64,000 nucleotides of DNA from Bryobacteraceae bacterium (lineage in GTDB: Bacteria > Acidobacteriota > Terriglobia > Bryobacterales > Bryobacteraceae), in NCBI GenBank assembly GCA_029975915.1, contig JARKOC010000469.1, positions 1-64,000 of the forward strand, in the 5' to 3' direction. The notes under the pieces are model-generated. The model was not told the origin of the DNA, did not search any database, and worked only from the letters and a program-made list of their open reading frames with translations. Below are positions 54,624 to 63,195 of this stretch, one piece after another. Each line of letters opens with the position of its first letter. The stretch's first letter is position 1. A program made the translations under genes and the position numbers.

Positions 54624-56189
54624 TCACTTCGCCTGTGGCTGACAGGTGAAATTCGCCGCGTCGTTGGTGTCGCCCGAACCCTTGTAGACAGCCACATTCG
54701 GGTACGCGCAGAGCGGCCGGCTTTTTTCCACCACTGCCGGGCTTGCTCCAGGCTTGAACCTCCTTGCGATGATCTCTTCCGGAGCGATGCCCTGCTCCAC
54801 CCACTGCTCGAGCGCGGCTGAAATGTTGTTCTTCGGACTGCCCTGCGCCACGCCGCCCTGTCCAAAGTCATTCGCCCCTGATCCGCCTCCGCAATGCTGC
54901 ATGCCCGGGACCATGAACAGACGCACAAAGCCCGCCGCCTTTTTTACGCCCAGCTTCTTTTGTACGTCCTGGTAGTAGTCGATGATGTACTGCCCAGGAA
55001 TGGCGGCGTCGCTCCACCCGTGGTAAAGAATCAGCTTGCCTCCTCGCGCCTGAAATCGCCGCAAATCCGGACTCGCCGCGTCGAGAATGGCGGCCGCCCT
55101 CTTTTCCGCGGCCTTCTTTTCACGATCCGGATCGAACGTCTTGTAGTCCCAGGAAGGATCGCCGTGCACGATGTTCTTATAAAAATTGGTGGCGAAATAG
55201 AACATGGCAGCCTGCTCGGGCGCCTTGCCCGTGATCCAGCCGCCCCAGCCGCCCGGTTCGGCTTCGCCGCCCATCGCATAGCCACGCGCGGCCAGTTTGC
55301 CCTTTGACGTTCTCGTGCCGTCGTAGATGACTCGCAGCGCCTTCAGTTGAGGAGCCGTGAGGCAGGAGTCTGTCTCGGCGCCCTGGCAGAGGAGTGGCGC
55401 GGGGTCGAACCGGCACCGCGCCGGATTTTCGATCACACCATCCTTCACCCCATCGTTGCCGTCGCAGGCTGCCAGTGCCGCCGATTGAATGGCAGGCAGT
55501 TTCGAGGCCGGGATGTAGGCGGCCGGATCGCCCGCCGTGGCCTTCATCATCGAAGCGGCGTGCAGCATCAGTTTCGTCCAGTAGTTGGCCGGCGCGCCGG
55601 CGATGATGCCGTCGTAGTCTTCGGGGTAACGTTGCGCTTCCATCAGTGCCTGACGGCCGCCGTTCGAGCAGGAATTGAAGTAGGACCTCTTGGCCGGAGA
55701 ACCATAGAACGCCGCCACGATCGCCTTGCCCTTGACCGTCATTTCGTGAATCGCGCGGTGGCCAAAATCGATGACCTTTTCGGGATGCCCGAGCGCCCAA
55801 CCTGCGTCTGTCCCTCCGGCGCGGTGCCCTGTATCGGTCGAGGCCGTCGCGTAGCCGAGCCTCAGCGCCGAAGCCAAGCCACCATAGCTGATGGCGCCCG
55901 CATACCCGCCATTCCCGATGCCCTGAAACTTGCCGTTCCAGCCCGTCACGGGCATCCAGACTTCGAATTGGATGTCGGAATCGGCCGATGGCCGAATTGT
56001 TCCCGCGACGCGACAGAACGCCGGCAGATTCGTGATCGCCTTGCCGCCTTCTGGCGTGAATGATCCGCCGTTGACTTCGCCGGCGAATGTGATCGTGGCC
56101 GGCGGCAGTGCCAGTTTCGCCAGTTCGGCGCAGCCGGCCGCGGACAGGGGCGCGGCGAGGACGGTCAGCAACAGAAGTACATTACGCAT
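54624..56189 (-). CDS. Tannase/feruloyl esterase-family protein
   Basis: A 521-residue secreted serine esterase. Signal peptide MRNVLLLLTVLAAPLSAAG; then ATITFAGEVNGGSFTPEGGKAITNLPAFCRVAGTIRPSADSDIQFEVWMP is the typical start. The nucleophile is in RSYFNSCSNGGRQALMEAQRYPEDYDGIIAGAPA (GCSxGG type), the Asp in ILYHGWSDAAIPGQYIIDYY, and the His in FMVPGMQHCGGGSGAND. The cysteines next to Ser and His form the bond typical of the family. It cleaves ester links such as galloyl or feruloyl groups on plant polymers. GGGAGG precedes ATG 56189; the frame extends 37 residues upstream without coding signs. Confidence 0.92.
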   Translation of the reverse strand: MRNVLLLLTVLAAPLSAAGCAELAKLALPPATITFAGEVNGGSFTPEGGKAITNLPAFCRVAGTIRPSADSDIQFEVWMPVTGWNGKFQGIGNGGYAGAISYGGLASALRLGYATASTDTGHRAGGTDAGWALGHPEKVIDFGHRAIHEMTVKGKAIVAAFYGSPAKRSYFNSCSNGGRQALMEAQRYPEDYDGIIAGAPANYWTKLMLHAASMMKATAGDPAAYIPASKLPAIQSAALAACDGNDGVKDGVIENPARCRFDPAPLLCQGAETDSCLTAPQLKALRVIYDGTRTSKGKLAARGYAMGGEAEPGGWGGWITGKAPEQAAMFYFATNFYKNIVHGDPSWDYKTFDPDREKKAAEKRAAAILDAASPDLRRFQARGGKLILYHGWSDAAIPGQYIIDYYQDVQKKLGVKKAAGFVRLFMVPGMQHCGGGSGANDFGQGGVAQGSPKNNISAALEQWVEQGIAPEEIIARRFKPGASPAVVEKSRPLCAYPNVAVYKGSGDTNDAANFTCQPQAK

Positions 56190-56557
56190 TGGAGCCTCCC
56201 TTGACCTACGAGCTCGCCGCGATCCGGGCGCCAGATGTCGCGAGTGAATGGCGCGGAGCCGCGAAGATCCAGGACTGCGGCGACAGCTCTTGTTTACCAT
56301 AACTCACGCAAGGGCTAAGCAGAGCGGGCGCAGCGCGGGCTGGCGCACCTGGGCGGCGGGGTTCGTGGCGTGGATGGTGTGCAGGTCATCGCGCGAAGAC
56401 ATGCCGGCACGATTCCCGCCACGGCCGACCTGGAAGTCCGCGCCGGCACTCGTCTGTACCCATAGGGTCGCCCCAGGCGCCACCCTCGGCACGGGGAATC
56501 CACTTTTCGCCTGTGGGCCGTACTGCAAGCGCCGGATCCTGGCGTGTGGCCCAAAGC
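56190..56557. other. 368-base gene-free stretch
   Basis: No convincing gene lies between the tannase start and the secreted unknown protein. Short frames exist on the minus strand (for example 56304-56528) but have no ribosome site, no recognised domain and a skewed Arg/Pro/Ala/Gly content typical of GC-rich non-coding DNA. The core around 56430-56530 reads like a dispersed non-coding repeat, but copies cannot be shown within the window. Confidence 0.5.
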
Positions 56558-57439
56558 TTAATACATGCCGGACCAGTTCAGGACCGGGATGGACGTAAAC
56601 GCGCCGCCTCCCCCGATGTTGAACCGCAGGCCCAGCGCCGAGAGATAGTCGATTGAGCTTTCGGCGTAAAGTGTGCCGCGTTTGCCGCCGAGTTCCGGAT
56701 ACTTGTTTGTGAGTGAAAACGAAGTGTGCTCTCCCGACTTGAGTTCCAGGCTCTTCTCAACCAGCAGGTTGCCAGCCTCGTCGATAAAGAAGAGGGAAAC
56801 CTTCGCCGTCTGGCTGTTCGACGGGTTCACCAGCGCGATTCCCGTATCGATGCCGGACGTGTTGTCAAACGGCATGTAGAAGGCCCAGTCGTCGTAGTCG
56901 CAAAGCGGCACGACAGACTCGAAGACGGGCCGTCCTGGAACCGTTTGCCGGAAGATCGCAACGCCGCCCAGCCGTTGCGAGGTGGAGGGAGGCTCAAGAA
57001 TGGCAAAACCTGTCCGTACGGCGGTTCCGTCACTCACGACGTTCACCGTCATGCTGCCTTCAGCGGCCAGCGTCGCCGTGAGGTAGGTGTCGGAGGCCGC
57101 GACTGTGCCATCCTTGCTGGTTGTAAAAGTCACTCTCATCGGCGCGCCCGAATCGTCAAAGAAGCCCAGGTTGAACTGCGCCGATCCTGTTGTCATGTTC
57201 ACGATGACGAAGGAGGTCTCCCACTTCTCTCCGCCCCCCTCTCCCACCGCGAGTTGAGGGAATATCACGGCGGTTTCAAATAGATACGCACTGCGGCTCC
57301 CGCCTGCCTGTTTGGCCGCCCTCTCTACGGTTGCGCGGCTGGGATGTTTCGCAGCCGACATCAATTCAACCACCTGCTGCGCAGACGCTGACGGGATCAG
57401 CATCGCGGAAACGGCGACAAGCACGAATGATCTGAGCAT
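56558..57439 (-). CDS. Secreted protein of unknown function
   Basis: A 293-residue protein starting at ATG 57439 with signal peptide MLRSFVLVAVSAMLIPSASAQ. The rest is predicted beta-rich, in two similar halves: TSFVIVNMTTGSAQFNLGFFDDSGAPMRV and TGIALVNPSNSQTAKVSLFFIDEAGNLL, each a strand pair with an FF(D/I)D(S/E)(G/A)G turn and a later segment (LTATLAAEGSMTVNV and EKSLELKSGEHTSFSL). This looks like a duplicated Ig-like or beta-sandwich domain. It is similar in style to Acidobacteria secreted repeat proteins, but I do not recognise the family. No catalytic residues are visible. It is divergent from the photolyase gene. Confidence 0.75.
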   Translation of the reverse strand: MLRSFVLVAVSAMLIPSASAQQVVELMSAAKHPSRATVERAAKQAGGSRSAYLFETAVIFPQLAVGEGGGEKWETSFVIVNMTTGSAQFNLGFFDDSGAPMRVTFTTSKDGTVAASDTYLTATLAAEGSMTVNVVSDGTAVRTGFAILEPPSTSQRLGGVAIFRQTVPGRPVFESVVPLCDYDDWAFYMPFDNTSGIDTGIALVNPSNSQTAKVSLFFIDEAGNLLVEKSLELKSGEHTSFSLTNKYPELGGKRGTLYAESSIDYLSALGLRFNIGGGGAFTSIPVLNWSGMY

Positions 57440-57549
57440 GATTTGACTCTTAGCACAGTGACGTAGGCGGCGCTGCATTTCGTTTCAATTCAAAACGGCG
57501 ATTTCCAGATGAATGAACCGCCGCTTGGGCTATCCTCATCAGCAGAAGT

Positions 57550-58962
57550 GTGAACCAGCGAGTCAGAGCTTTGAACGCGGCGCCGGTCCGGCAGGATGGC
57601 CGTTACGTCCTCTATTGGACGCAGATGAACCGCCGCGCCCAATCCAACCACGCCCTGTCGCACGCCGTCGAATGGGCCAATACGTTGTCGCTGCCGCTGC
57701 TGGTCTATGAAGGACTCACCTGCACATACCCCCACGCCAACGACCGGCTGCATACCTTCATTCTCGAAGGCGTGCCCGAACAGTCCCGCCGCTTCGCCGC
57801 ACTCGGCGCCGGCTATTGCTTCTACCTGCGCCGAACTCGGAACGATCCAAACGACATCCTATACCGCCTGGCCGCATCCGCCGCCGTTGTCGTCACCGAC
57901 GATTACCCTGTTTTTATCGCCGCCGTTCACAACGCCTCGGTCCCGGCGAAGATCGGCGTCCTCTATGAAGCCGTCGAATCCTCCACCGTCGTTCCGATGA
58001 GCTTGTTTGAAAAGCGCGAATACGCCGCCTACACAATCCGCCCGAAGATCCGCCGCGTGCTCGACCGCTACCTTTCGCCCATGCCCGAAGTCCGGATCAA
58101 CAGGCGCTGGACCGGCCCGCCGCCCGAGTTCCACACGGAAGTGACTCCCGCAAACATCGCTTCGCTTGTCGCTTCCTGCGAGATCCACCACGGCATCGCC
58201 CCGTCCATTGCCCAAACCGGCGGCCAACTCGCTGCAGAAGCGGCGCTGCGTCATTTCCTCGAAAACAACCTCCGCCGCTACGCCCGCGACCGCAACGAAC
58301 CCGCTGCCCACGCCACCTCCCGCCTCAGCCCTTACCTGCACTTCGGCCAGATTTCGGCTCTGGATATTGCCTTGGCCGCCCGCAGCCACGCCGCCGAACA
58401 CGGCCTGGTGGCCGACGAGTTCCTTGAGGAGTTGATCGTCCGGCGCGAACTGGCCTTCAATTACGCCCGCTTCGCTCCGCAGCCTGACTCGTTTCATCAC
58501 CTGCCCGAGTGGAACCGGCGGACCCTGCTGGACCACGACCGGGACCCGCGTTCGCCCTCTTACACATACGCCGAACTCCACGACGCCAAAACCCACGACC
58601 CCCTCTGGAACGCCTGCCAGACCGAACTCCTGCTCCGCGGGACCATCCACGGCTACTACCGCATGTACTGGGGCAAGAAGATCATCGAATGGTCCCGCAC
58701 CCACGCCGACGCCCTGGCAACCATGGTCCGCCTTCAGGATGTTTATGCCCTCGATGGCCGCGACCCGAACACCTACACCAACATCCTCTGGTGCTTCGGT
58801 CTCCACGACCGTCCCTGGCAGGAACGGCCCATCTTTGGCAAGGTACGATACATGTCGTATGAAGGAATGAAGCGCAAGACCGGCGTCGATGCCTATCTGC
58901 GCGAAATCGCCCATGTCCAGCAGACAGGCAAAGACCCCTTCCGGATGAAAGCCGAGGTCTGA
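57550..58962 (+). CDS. Class II cyclobutane pyrimidine dimer photolyase
   Basis: A 470-residue DNA photolyase. The start GTG gives NQRVRALNAAPVRQDGRYVLYWTQMNRRAQSNHALSHAVEWAN, the class II opening. FAD and DNA contacts follow in LSPYLHFGQIS, EELIVRRELAFNYARF, LPEWNRRTLLDHDRDPRSPSYTYAELHDAKTHDPLWNACQTELLLRGTIHGYYRMYWGKKIIEW and YALDGRDPNTYTNILWCFGLHDRPW. It repairs UV dimers using blue light and FADH-. It contains the tryptophans expected in class II. The upstream sequence is divergent from the secreted unknown; no clear ribosome site. Confidence 0.94.
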   Translation: MNQRVRALNAAPVRQDGRYVLYWTQMNRRAQSNHALSHAVEWANTLSLPLLVYEGLTCTYPHANDRLHTFILEGVPEQSRRFAALGAGYCFYLRRTRNDPNDILYRLAASAAVVVTDDYPVFIAAVHNASVPAKIGVLYEAVESSTVVPMSLFEKREYAAYTIRPKIRRVLDRYLSPMPEVRINRRWTGPPPEFHTEVTPANIASLVASCEIHHGIAPSIAQTGGQLAAEAALRHFLENNLRRYARDRNEPAAHATSRLSPYLHFGQISALDIALAARSHAAEHGLVADEFLEELIVRRELAFNYARFAPQPDSFHHLPEWNRRTLLDHDRDPRSPSYTYAELHDAKTHDPLWNACQTELLLRGTIHGYYRMYWGKKIIEWSRTHADALATMVRLQDVYALDGRDPNTYTNILWCFGLHDRPWQERPIFGKVRYMSYEGMKRKTGVDAYLREIAHVQQTGKDPFRMKAEV

Positions 58963-59049
58963 TGTGAGGAGATCAAACAGATGGGATGGAGTTGAGTCTG
59001 GCTGGCAGCAGTCCTCAAGCAAGCCTGGCAGGGACCGCCAGACCGGAAG

Positions 59050-59087
59050 GCGGGCCCCCCGGCCCGCGCCGGACCCCCTGGTCCGGC
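59050..59087. repeat. Two adjoining perfect hairpins, REP-like element
   Basis: GCGGGCC-CCCC-GGCCCGC (59050-59067) is followed with no gap by GCCGGACC-CCCT-GGTCCGGC (59068-59087). Both stems are perfect with four-base loops. Flanks add partly complementary blocks (GCCTGGCAGGGACCGCC and AGCCTGCCTGG). It lies between the photolyase and the epimerase genes and looks like a dispersed non-coding repeat; no second copy was recognised here. The rest of 58963-59130 has no gene. Confidence 0.55.
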
Positions 59088-59130
59088 TACAGCCTGCCTG
59101 GAGACTCATTGCCCAACGGAGAAACTGCCC

Positions 59131-60027
59131 ATGATCGTCACCATCACCGGCGGGACCGGATTCATCGGCCGTGCCCTCATCCGGCGGCTGGAAGCCCGCG
59201 GTGACACGGTCCGCCTTCTCAGCAGGTCGCGGGGTCCCTACCTCTGGAACCTGCTCGCTGGTCCCCCGCCGCCGGGCTCTCTGGATGGCGCCACGGCCGT
59301 TGTCCACCTTGCCGGCGAGACGGTTTCTCAGCGCTGGACCGCCACAGCGAAACAGCACATCCGCGATAGCCGCGTCGTCGGAACCCTGAATTTAGTCGAA
59401 GGACTACGGCGTTTGCACCGCCCGCCGGCCGTCCTGATCGCCTCTTCCGCCGTTGGATTCTATGGCAACCGGGGTGACGAGACCCTGGACGAGTCCTCCC
59501 CTCCGGGTACGGGTTTTCTCCCAGAAGTCTGTCAACAATGGGAGAATGCCTCGAATTCAGCCCGGTCGCTGGGCATCCGGGTCGTGACCAAACGAACCGG
59601 CATAGTCCTCCACCCAGAGGGCGGCGCACTAGCTAAAATGTTGTTGCCATTCAAGTTAGGTCTGGGTGGGCGGCTCGGATCAGGCCGCCAGTGGATGCCT
59701 TGGATCCACTTGGACGACATGGTCGAAAGCATCCTTTTCTCTATCGACAATAATCAGATTACCGGCCCTGTCAATGCGGTAACGCCGAATCCCGTCCGTA
59801 ACCAGGAGTTCGTTCGGTCGCTTGCGCGGGCACTGCGGCGGCCGGCGATCTTCCCCGCCCCGGCCTCTGCCATGAAGCTTATTTTGGGAGAGATGGCGGA
59901 GATCGTTTTGGGTGGTCAGCGGGTGCTGCCGCGAGTATTGGAGCAATCTGGATACCAATTCCGTTATCCAAACCTGGACATCGCCCTGGCGTCGCTTTTC
60001 CAGCCGCCGCCCGGCGTGGTAGACTGA
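59131..60027 (+). CDS. TIGR01777-family NAD-dependent epimerase-like protein (YfcH)
   Basis: A 298-residue extended-SDR protein. It starts IVTITGGTGFIGRALIRRLEARGDTVRLLSR (Rossmann motif GGTGFIG); VVHLAGETVSQRWT, LIASSAVGFYGNRGDETLDES, VCQQWENAS, RTGIVLHPEGGALAKMLLPFKLGLGGRLGSGRQWMPWIHLDDMV and VNAVTPNPVRNQEFVRSLARAL are the family's landmarks. The classical YxxxK is replaced by the family's own pattern. It is cytosolic; its substrate and role are unknown, though it often pairs with SRPBCC proteins. The next small gene begins seven bases later. Confidence 0.92.
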   Translation: MIVTITGGTGFIGRALIRRLEARGDTVRLLSRSRGPYLWNLLAGPPPPGSLDGATAVVHLAGETVSQRWTATAKQHIRDSRVVGTLNLVEGLRRLHRPPAVLIASSAVGFYGNRGDETLDESSPPGTGFLPEVCQQWENASNSARSLGIRVVTKRTGIVLHPEGGALAKMLLPFKLGLGGRLGSGRQWMPWIHLDDMVESILFSIDNNQITGPVNAVTPNPVRNQEFVRSLARALRRPAIFPAPASAMKLILGEMAEIVLGGQRVLPRVLEQSGYQFRYPNLDIALASLFQPPPGVVD

Positions 60028-60034
60028 GATCGAT

Positions 60035-60241
60035 ATGGCGATTCCGAATACCCGTCGCTTCAGAATTACTGGCCCAGAGGGCCAGAACGCGACCATTGTG
60101 GCCGTGCTGCCGAAGGGCACCGACGTCGATTCCTACCTGGTTGAAGCTTCCAAGCGCTTCGACTGGAAGGCGTGGGGCGAACTCCAGCAGAAACAGTTCA
60201 AGGTCCGCGTCGGCCAGCAGAAACAGAAGAAGTCGAAGTAA
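60035..60241 (+). CDS. Small basic protein of unknown function
   Basis: A 68-residue protein (MAIPNTRRFRITGPEGQNAT and on) with an N-terminal beta-like segment (RFRITGPEGQNATIVAVLPKG) and a Lys/Gln-rich basic tail (KVRVGQQKQKKSK). There is no signal peptide. It starts seven bases after the epimerase gene's stop, so it is probably in the same operon, and a UUCG-loop terminator follows 29 bases after its stop. The basic tail suggests nucleic-acid or ribosome binding, but this is a guess. It is not a recognised ribosomal protein. Confidence 0.7.
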   Translation: MAIPNTRRFRITGPEGQNATIVAVLPKGTDVDSYLVEASKRFDWKAWGELQQKQFKVRVGQQKQKKSK

Positions 60242-60269
60242 GTCTTCGCCTTCCATTCGCAGCTTCACG

Positions 60270-60301
60270 AGGGCGGCCTTCGGGTCGCCCTTGTTGTGTT
60301 T
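60270..60301 (+). terminator. Terminator with UUCG tetraloop
   Basis: AGGGCGGCC (60270-60278), TTCG loop, GGTCGCCCT (60283-60291): a nine-base-pair stem with one G-T pair and a very stable UUCG tetraloop, followed by the T-rich TGTTGTGTTT. It closes the epimerase/small-protein operon. Confidence 0.75.
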
Positions 60302-60363
60302 GCCTGTGGTAGAGTTCGTTTGGCCGCGGACTGGGCTGCGTCAAACCACTTCTTTTCAATCTG

Positions 60364-61644
60364 TTAGTGGACCGATACCCGGAGGATGCGGAGCGCCCGG
60401 GTCGCAGTTCTGGCCACTTCCAAGTCCGGATCTTTCACGAATCGTTCCACTTCCGGCAGAGCGTCGGCGGCTCCGCTGCCCGCCAGCGCCATGAGCAGAC
60501 CTGTCCGTTCGGCCAGGGTTCCAGACCCCAGTACCGGATAGATCGCTTTTCTGACCGCCTCAAGCCTGACCAATTCGTTCAAATAAGGCTGGGCGATCCC
60601 TCGCCACGACCGTGCGTTGAGATTGTTGATCAGATAGCGCAGCGGCGCGGTTTCGCCCATGTCGACGCTGCCCAGGCGGGCGATGGCGAAACACTGCGCC
60701 AGTCGCGCCACGGTCTTGCCTTCCTTGTCGAACATCACCTGGATCGAAGCCAAGTCGGCCGGATTGGCGATCCGGCCCAAGCCTTCCGCCGCACCGGCTC
60801 GCACTTCATCGTCCTTGTCGTTTAGCATCGCGGCCAGAAGATCCCTGGAACCGGGATCGGCGATGCGGGCCAGGGCTAAGACTGAGGCTCGCCGGACTTT
60901 CCGTTCGGCCCCGTTCTCAAGCAGCCTCCGGAGTTCGCCCACCGCCTCCTGCGTCTTCAATAGGCCGGCGGTTTCGATGGCCGCCAGTTGGACCTTCTCG
61001 ACCAAATCACGCATCAGGAATGTCACCCGCGGGCCGGCCTCCCGGTCGCCGATCTTTTGCAGGGCGATCAGCGACTCGAAAATGAGCCTGTCGTCCTTTG
61101 ACCGGAGGGCGTCGATAAGCGTCTGGACACTTTCCCGGTCGCGCAGGATGCCAATGGCACGGGCGGCGTTGGCACGCACAAGATTGTCCTGGCTGTTGGC
61201 GACGATGGCGCGTAACGCCTCACGAATCTCAGGCCTCACCGGCGTGTCGGGATCCACCACGTCGCGGTTCTCATCCTGGCTGAACCTTCCGCTGAGGGCG
61301 TTTCCGGCGCGTTTCAGCGTTCCCGAGAAGCCCGTGGTGATGTAGCCGGGCAGGTAGAAGTTCACCAGCGCATCAACGGCGCGAATCTGGATTTCGGCGT
61401 CGCCGTCGCGGGTGGAGCGCACCAGCAGGTCGAGACCATGTTGGGTCCCGATGGCGGCCAGCGACTTGACGGCCTCGCGCCGGACCTCTACATCCTGGTC
61501 CAGGAGCAATGGATCCAGTTGCGCGATGCCCGCAGGGCCGCTCTTGACCGCCGCGCGTGCCGCCTTGATCTTTTCCTTCGATCCGGACTGATCCTGTGCC
61601 AGAACCAGACACAACGGCAGTAGCAGCGCGGCGAGCAATCGCAT
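60364..61644 (-). CDS. Exported HEAT-repeat protein
   Basis: A 426-residue protein starting at ATG 61644 with signal peptide MRLLAALLLPLCLVLAQ. Several HEAT-like helical repeats follow, each with the xxD(x)xVRxxAxxAL pattern: LDQDVEVRREAVKSLAAIG, TRDGDAEIQIRAVDALV, QDNLVRANAARAIGILRD, GAERKVRRASVLALARIADP, DKDDEVRAGAAEGLGRIANP and KDPDLEVARTATRALRIL. Such repeats form a curved scaffold for binding protein partners, here probably in the periplasm. No enzyme motif is seen. It is convergent with the small basic protein gene and followed upstream by ubiD on the same strand (35-base gap). Confidence 0.87.
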   Translation of the reverse strand: MRLLAALLLPLCLVLAQDQSGSKEKIKAARAAVKSGPAGIAQLDPLLLDQDVEVRREAVKSLAAIGTQHGLDLLVRSTRDGDAEIQIRAVDALVNFYLPGYITTGFSGTLKRAGNALSGRFSQDENRDVVDPDTPVRPEIREALRAIVANSQDNLVRANAARAIGILRDRESVQTLIDALRSKDDRLIFESLIALQKIGDREAGPRVTFLMRDLVEKVQLAAIETAGLLKTQEAVGELRRLLENGAERKVRRASVLALARIADPGSRDLLAAMLNDKDDEVRAGAAEGLGRIANPADLASIQVMFDKEGKTVARLAQCFAIARLGSVDMGETAPLRYLINNLNARSWRGIAQPYLNELVRLEAVRKAIYPVLGSGTLAERTGLLMALAGSGAADALPEVERFVKDPDLEVARTATRALRILRVSVH

Positions 61645-61679
61645 ACGTCCATTGTAGGCGAGGCGGCGGGACAAGGTCC

Positions 61680-63128
61680 TTACAGCCCGGCGCGTTGCCA
61701 GAGTTCGTCCACCTTGCGTTTCACGTCGTCCGGCATCGTGATGACATCGGGCCAGCGGCGCGTGAACCCCTCGGAAGCCAGTTTCTTGGTCGCGTCGACT
61801 CCCATCTTCGAGCCGTAGTCCTGCAAGCGCGAGGCGTGGTCAAGAGTATCGACGGGACCGTGGACAAACTCGATGTCGCGCTCCGGATCGATATTGCCCA
61901 GCGCCCGCCAGGCGACCTCCGAGAAGTTCTGCACGTCCACGTCCTCATCCACCACCACAATCACCTTGGTGAACATCGCCTGGCCCAGCCCCCAGATCGA
62001 ATGCATCACCTTGCGCGCCTGGCCCGGATACGATTTGCGGATCGACACCAGCATCAAGTTATGGACCACGCCTTCGGCCGGCATGGCGATGTCGCGAATC
62101 TCGGGAATCTGCATGCGCATCAGGGGCAGGAAAATGCGCTCGATGGCCCGGCCGAGATAGTAATCCTCCATGGGCGGGCGGCCGACGATGGTGGCCGGGT
62201 AGATCGGGTTCTTCCTGGTCGTCATGCAAGTGACGTGGAAGACCGGGAAGTCGTCATCGAGCGAATAGAAGCCGGTGTGGTCGCCGAACGGCCCTTCGCG
62301 GCGCAGTTCACCGATGTTGACGTAGCCTTCGAGAACGATCTCGGCCTGGGCGGGCACTTCGAGGTCGCAGGTCTCGCACTTGACCATTTCAACGGGCTTG
62401 TTGCGGAGGAAACCGGCGATCATCATCTCGTCGAGGTCTGGCGGCAAGGGCAGAATGGCAGAATACATTGTGGCCGGGTCGGCGCCGAGCGCCACGGCGA
62501 CTGGCATGCGGGCCTCTTTACCTTCCTGTTGGAGGCGCCTGTAATGCTCAGCTCCCTGTTTCTGCGTCTGCCAGTGCATACCGGTGGAGCGGGCATCGTG
62601 GACCTGCATGCGATACATACCGCAGTTGCGTTTGCCGGTGACCGGGTTGCGCGTGAAGACCATCGGGAAGGTGATGAACGGGCCGCCGTCGCCGGGCCAG
62701 CAGGTGAGCACCGGCAGTTCGTCGAGCGAGAAATTTTCGTGGCGGATGCGCTCCTTACAGGGACCGGAGGAAACCATCTTCGGGAAGAAGTTGGCCATGT
62801 CGGCCAGTTTGGGCAGCATTTTGAGCTTGTTGATGAGCCCCTGCGGCATTCTCATTTCGAGCATTTCGCTGATGCGGGCGGCGACCTCGTCCACCGACGA
62901 GACCTCAAGCGAAATCTCCATGCGGCGCATGGAGGCGAACAGGTTGATGGCCAGCGGCATAGACGAGTTGCCGGGCTTCTCGAACAGCAGCGCCGGGCCG
63001 CCTTGCTTCACCGAGCGGTCGGCGAATTCGGTGATTTCGAGTCGAGTGTCCACTGGAAACGGGATCCGTTTCAACTCGCCCTCTTTCTCAAGAGCGGCGA
63101 TGAACTCGCGCAGATCGGTATAGGCCAT
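61680..63128 (-). CDS. UbiD-family (de)carboxylase
   Basis: A 482-residue prenylated-FMN-dependent decarboxylase. RIRHENFSLDELPVLTCWPGDGGPFITFPMVFTRNP, NCGMYRMQVHDARSTGMHWQTQKQGAEHY, ELRREGPFGDHTGFYSLDDDFPVFHVTCMTTRKNPIYPAT and VIVVVDEDVDVQNFSEVAWRALGNIDPERDIEFVHGP are the family's landmarks; the Arg and Glu residues in these stretches are those that bind prFMN and catalyse. It acts on aromatic or alpha,beta-unsaturated acids, typically in ubiquinone or menaquinone synthesis. The UbiX partner that makes prFMN is not adjacent. It is divergent from the FabG-like gene. Confidence 0.94.
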   Translation of the reverse strand: MAYTDLREFIAALEKEGELKRIPFPVDTRLEITEFADRSVKQGGPALLFEKPGNSSMPLAINLFASMRRMEISLEVSSVDEVAARISEMLEMRMPQGLINKLKMLPKLADMANFFPKMVSSGPCKERIRHENFSLDELPVLTCWPGDGGPFITFPMVFTRNPVTGKRNCGMYRMQVHDARSTGMHWQTQKQGAEHYRRLQQEGKEARMPVAVALGADPATMYSAILPLPPDLDEMMIAGFLRNKPVEMVKCETCDLEVPAQAEIVLEGYVNIGELRREGPFGDHTGFYSLDDDFPVFHVTCMTTRKNPIYPATIVGRPPMEDYYLGRAIERIFLPLMRMQIPEIRDIAMPAEGVVHNLMLVSIRKSYPGQARKVMHSIWGLGQAMFTKVIVVVDEDVDVQNFSEVAWRALGNIDPERDIEFVHGPVDTLDHASRLQDYGSKMGVDATKKLASEGFTRRWPDVITMPDDVKRKVDELWQRAGL

Positions 63129-63195
63129 ATCGAGCGTACCCCCTGGTCCGTTTACTATGATGAAGTCTGAAATCCCTTAGGAGCAAATAGTCCTC

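Noticed and set aside
56304..56528. 74-codon minus-strand frame between tannase and secreted unknown
   Set aside because: No ribosome site, no domain, composition of non-coding DNA; left as part of a gene-free stretch.
57859..59358. Open frame of 499 codons on minus strand
   Set aside because: Antisense to the photolyase and running through the hairpin element; Gly/Val/Ala-rich with no domain.
61596..63170. Long open frame (524 codons) on plus strand opposite ubiD
   Set aside because: Antisense to a gene with clear UbiD motifs; its His/Gly/Arg/Asp-rich composition and lack of domains are typical of antisense frames in GC-rich DNA.
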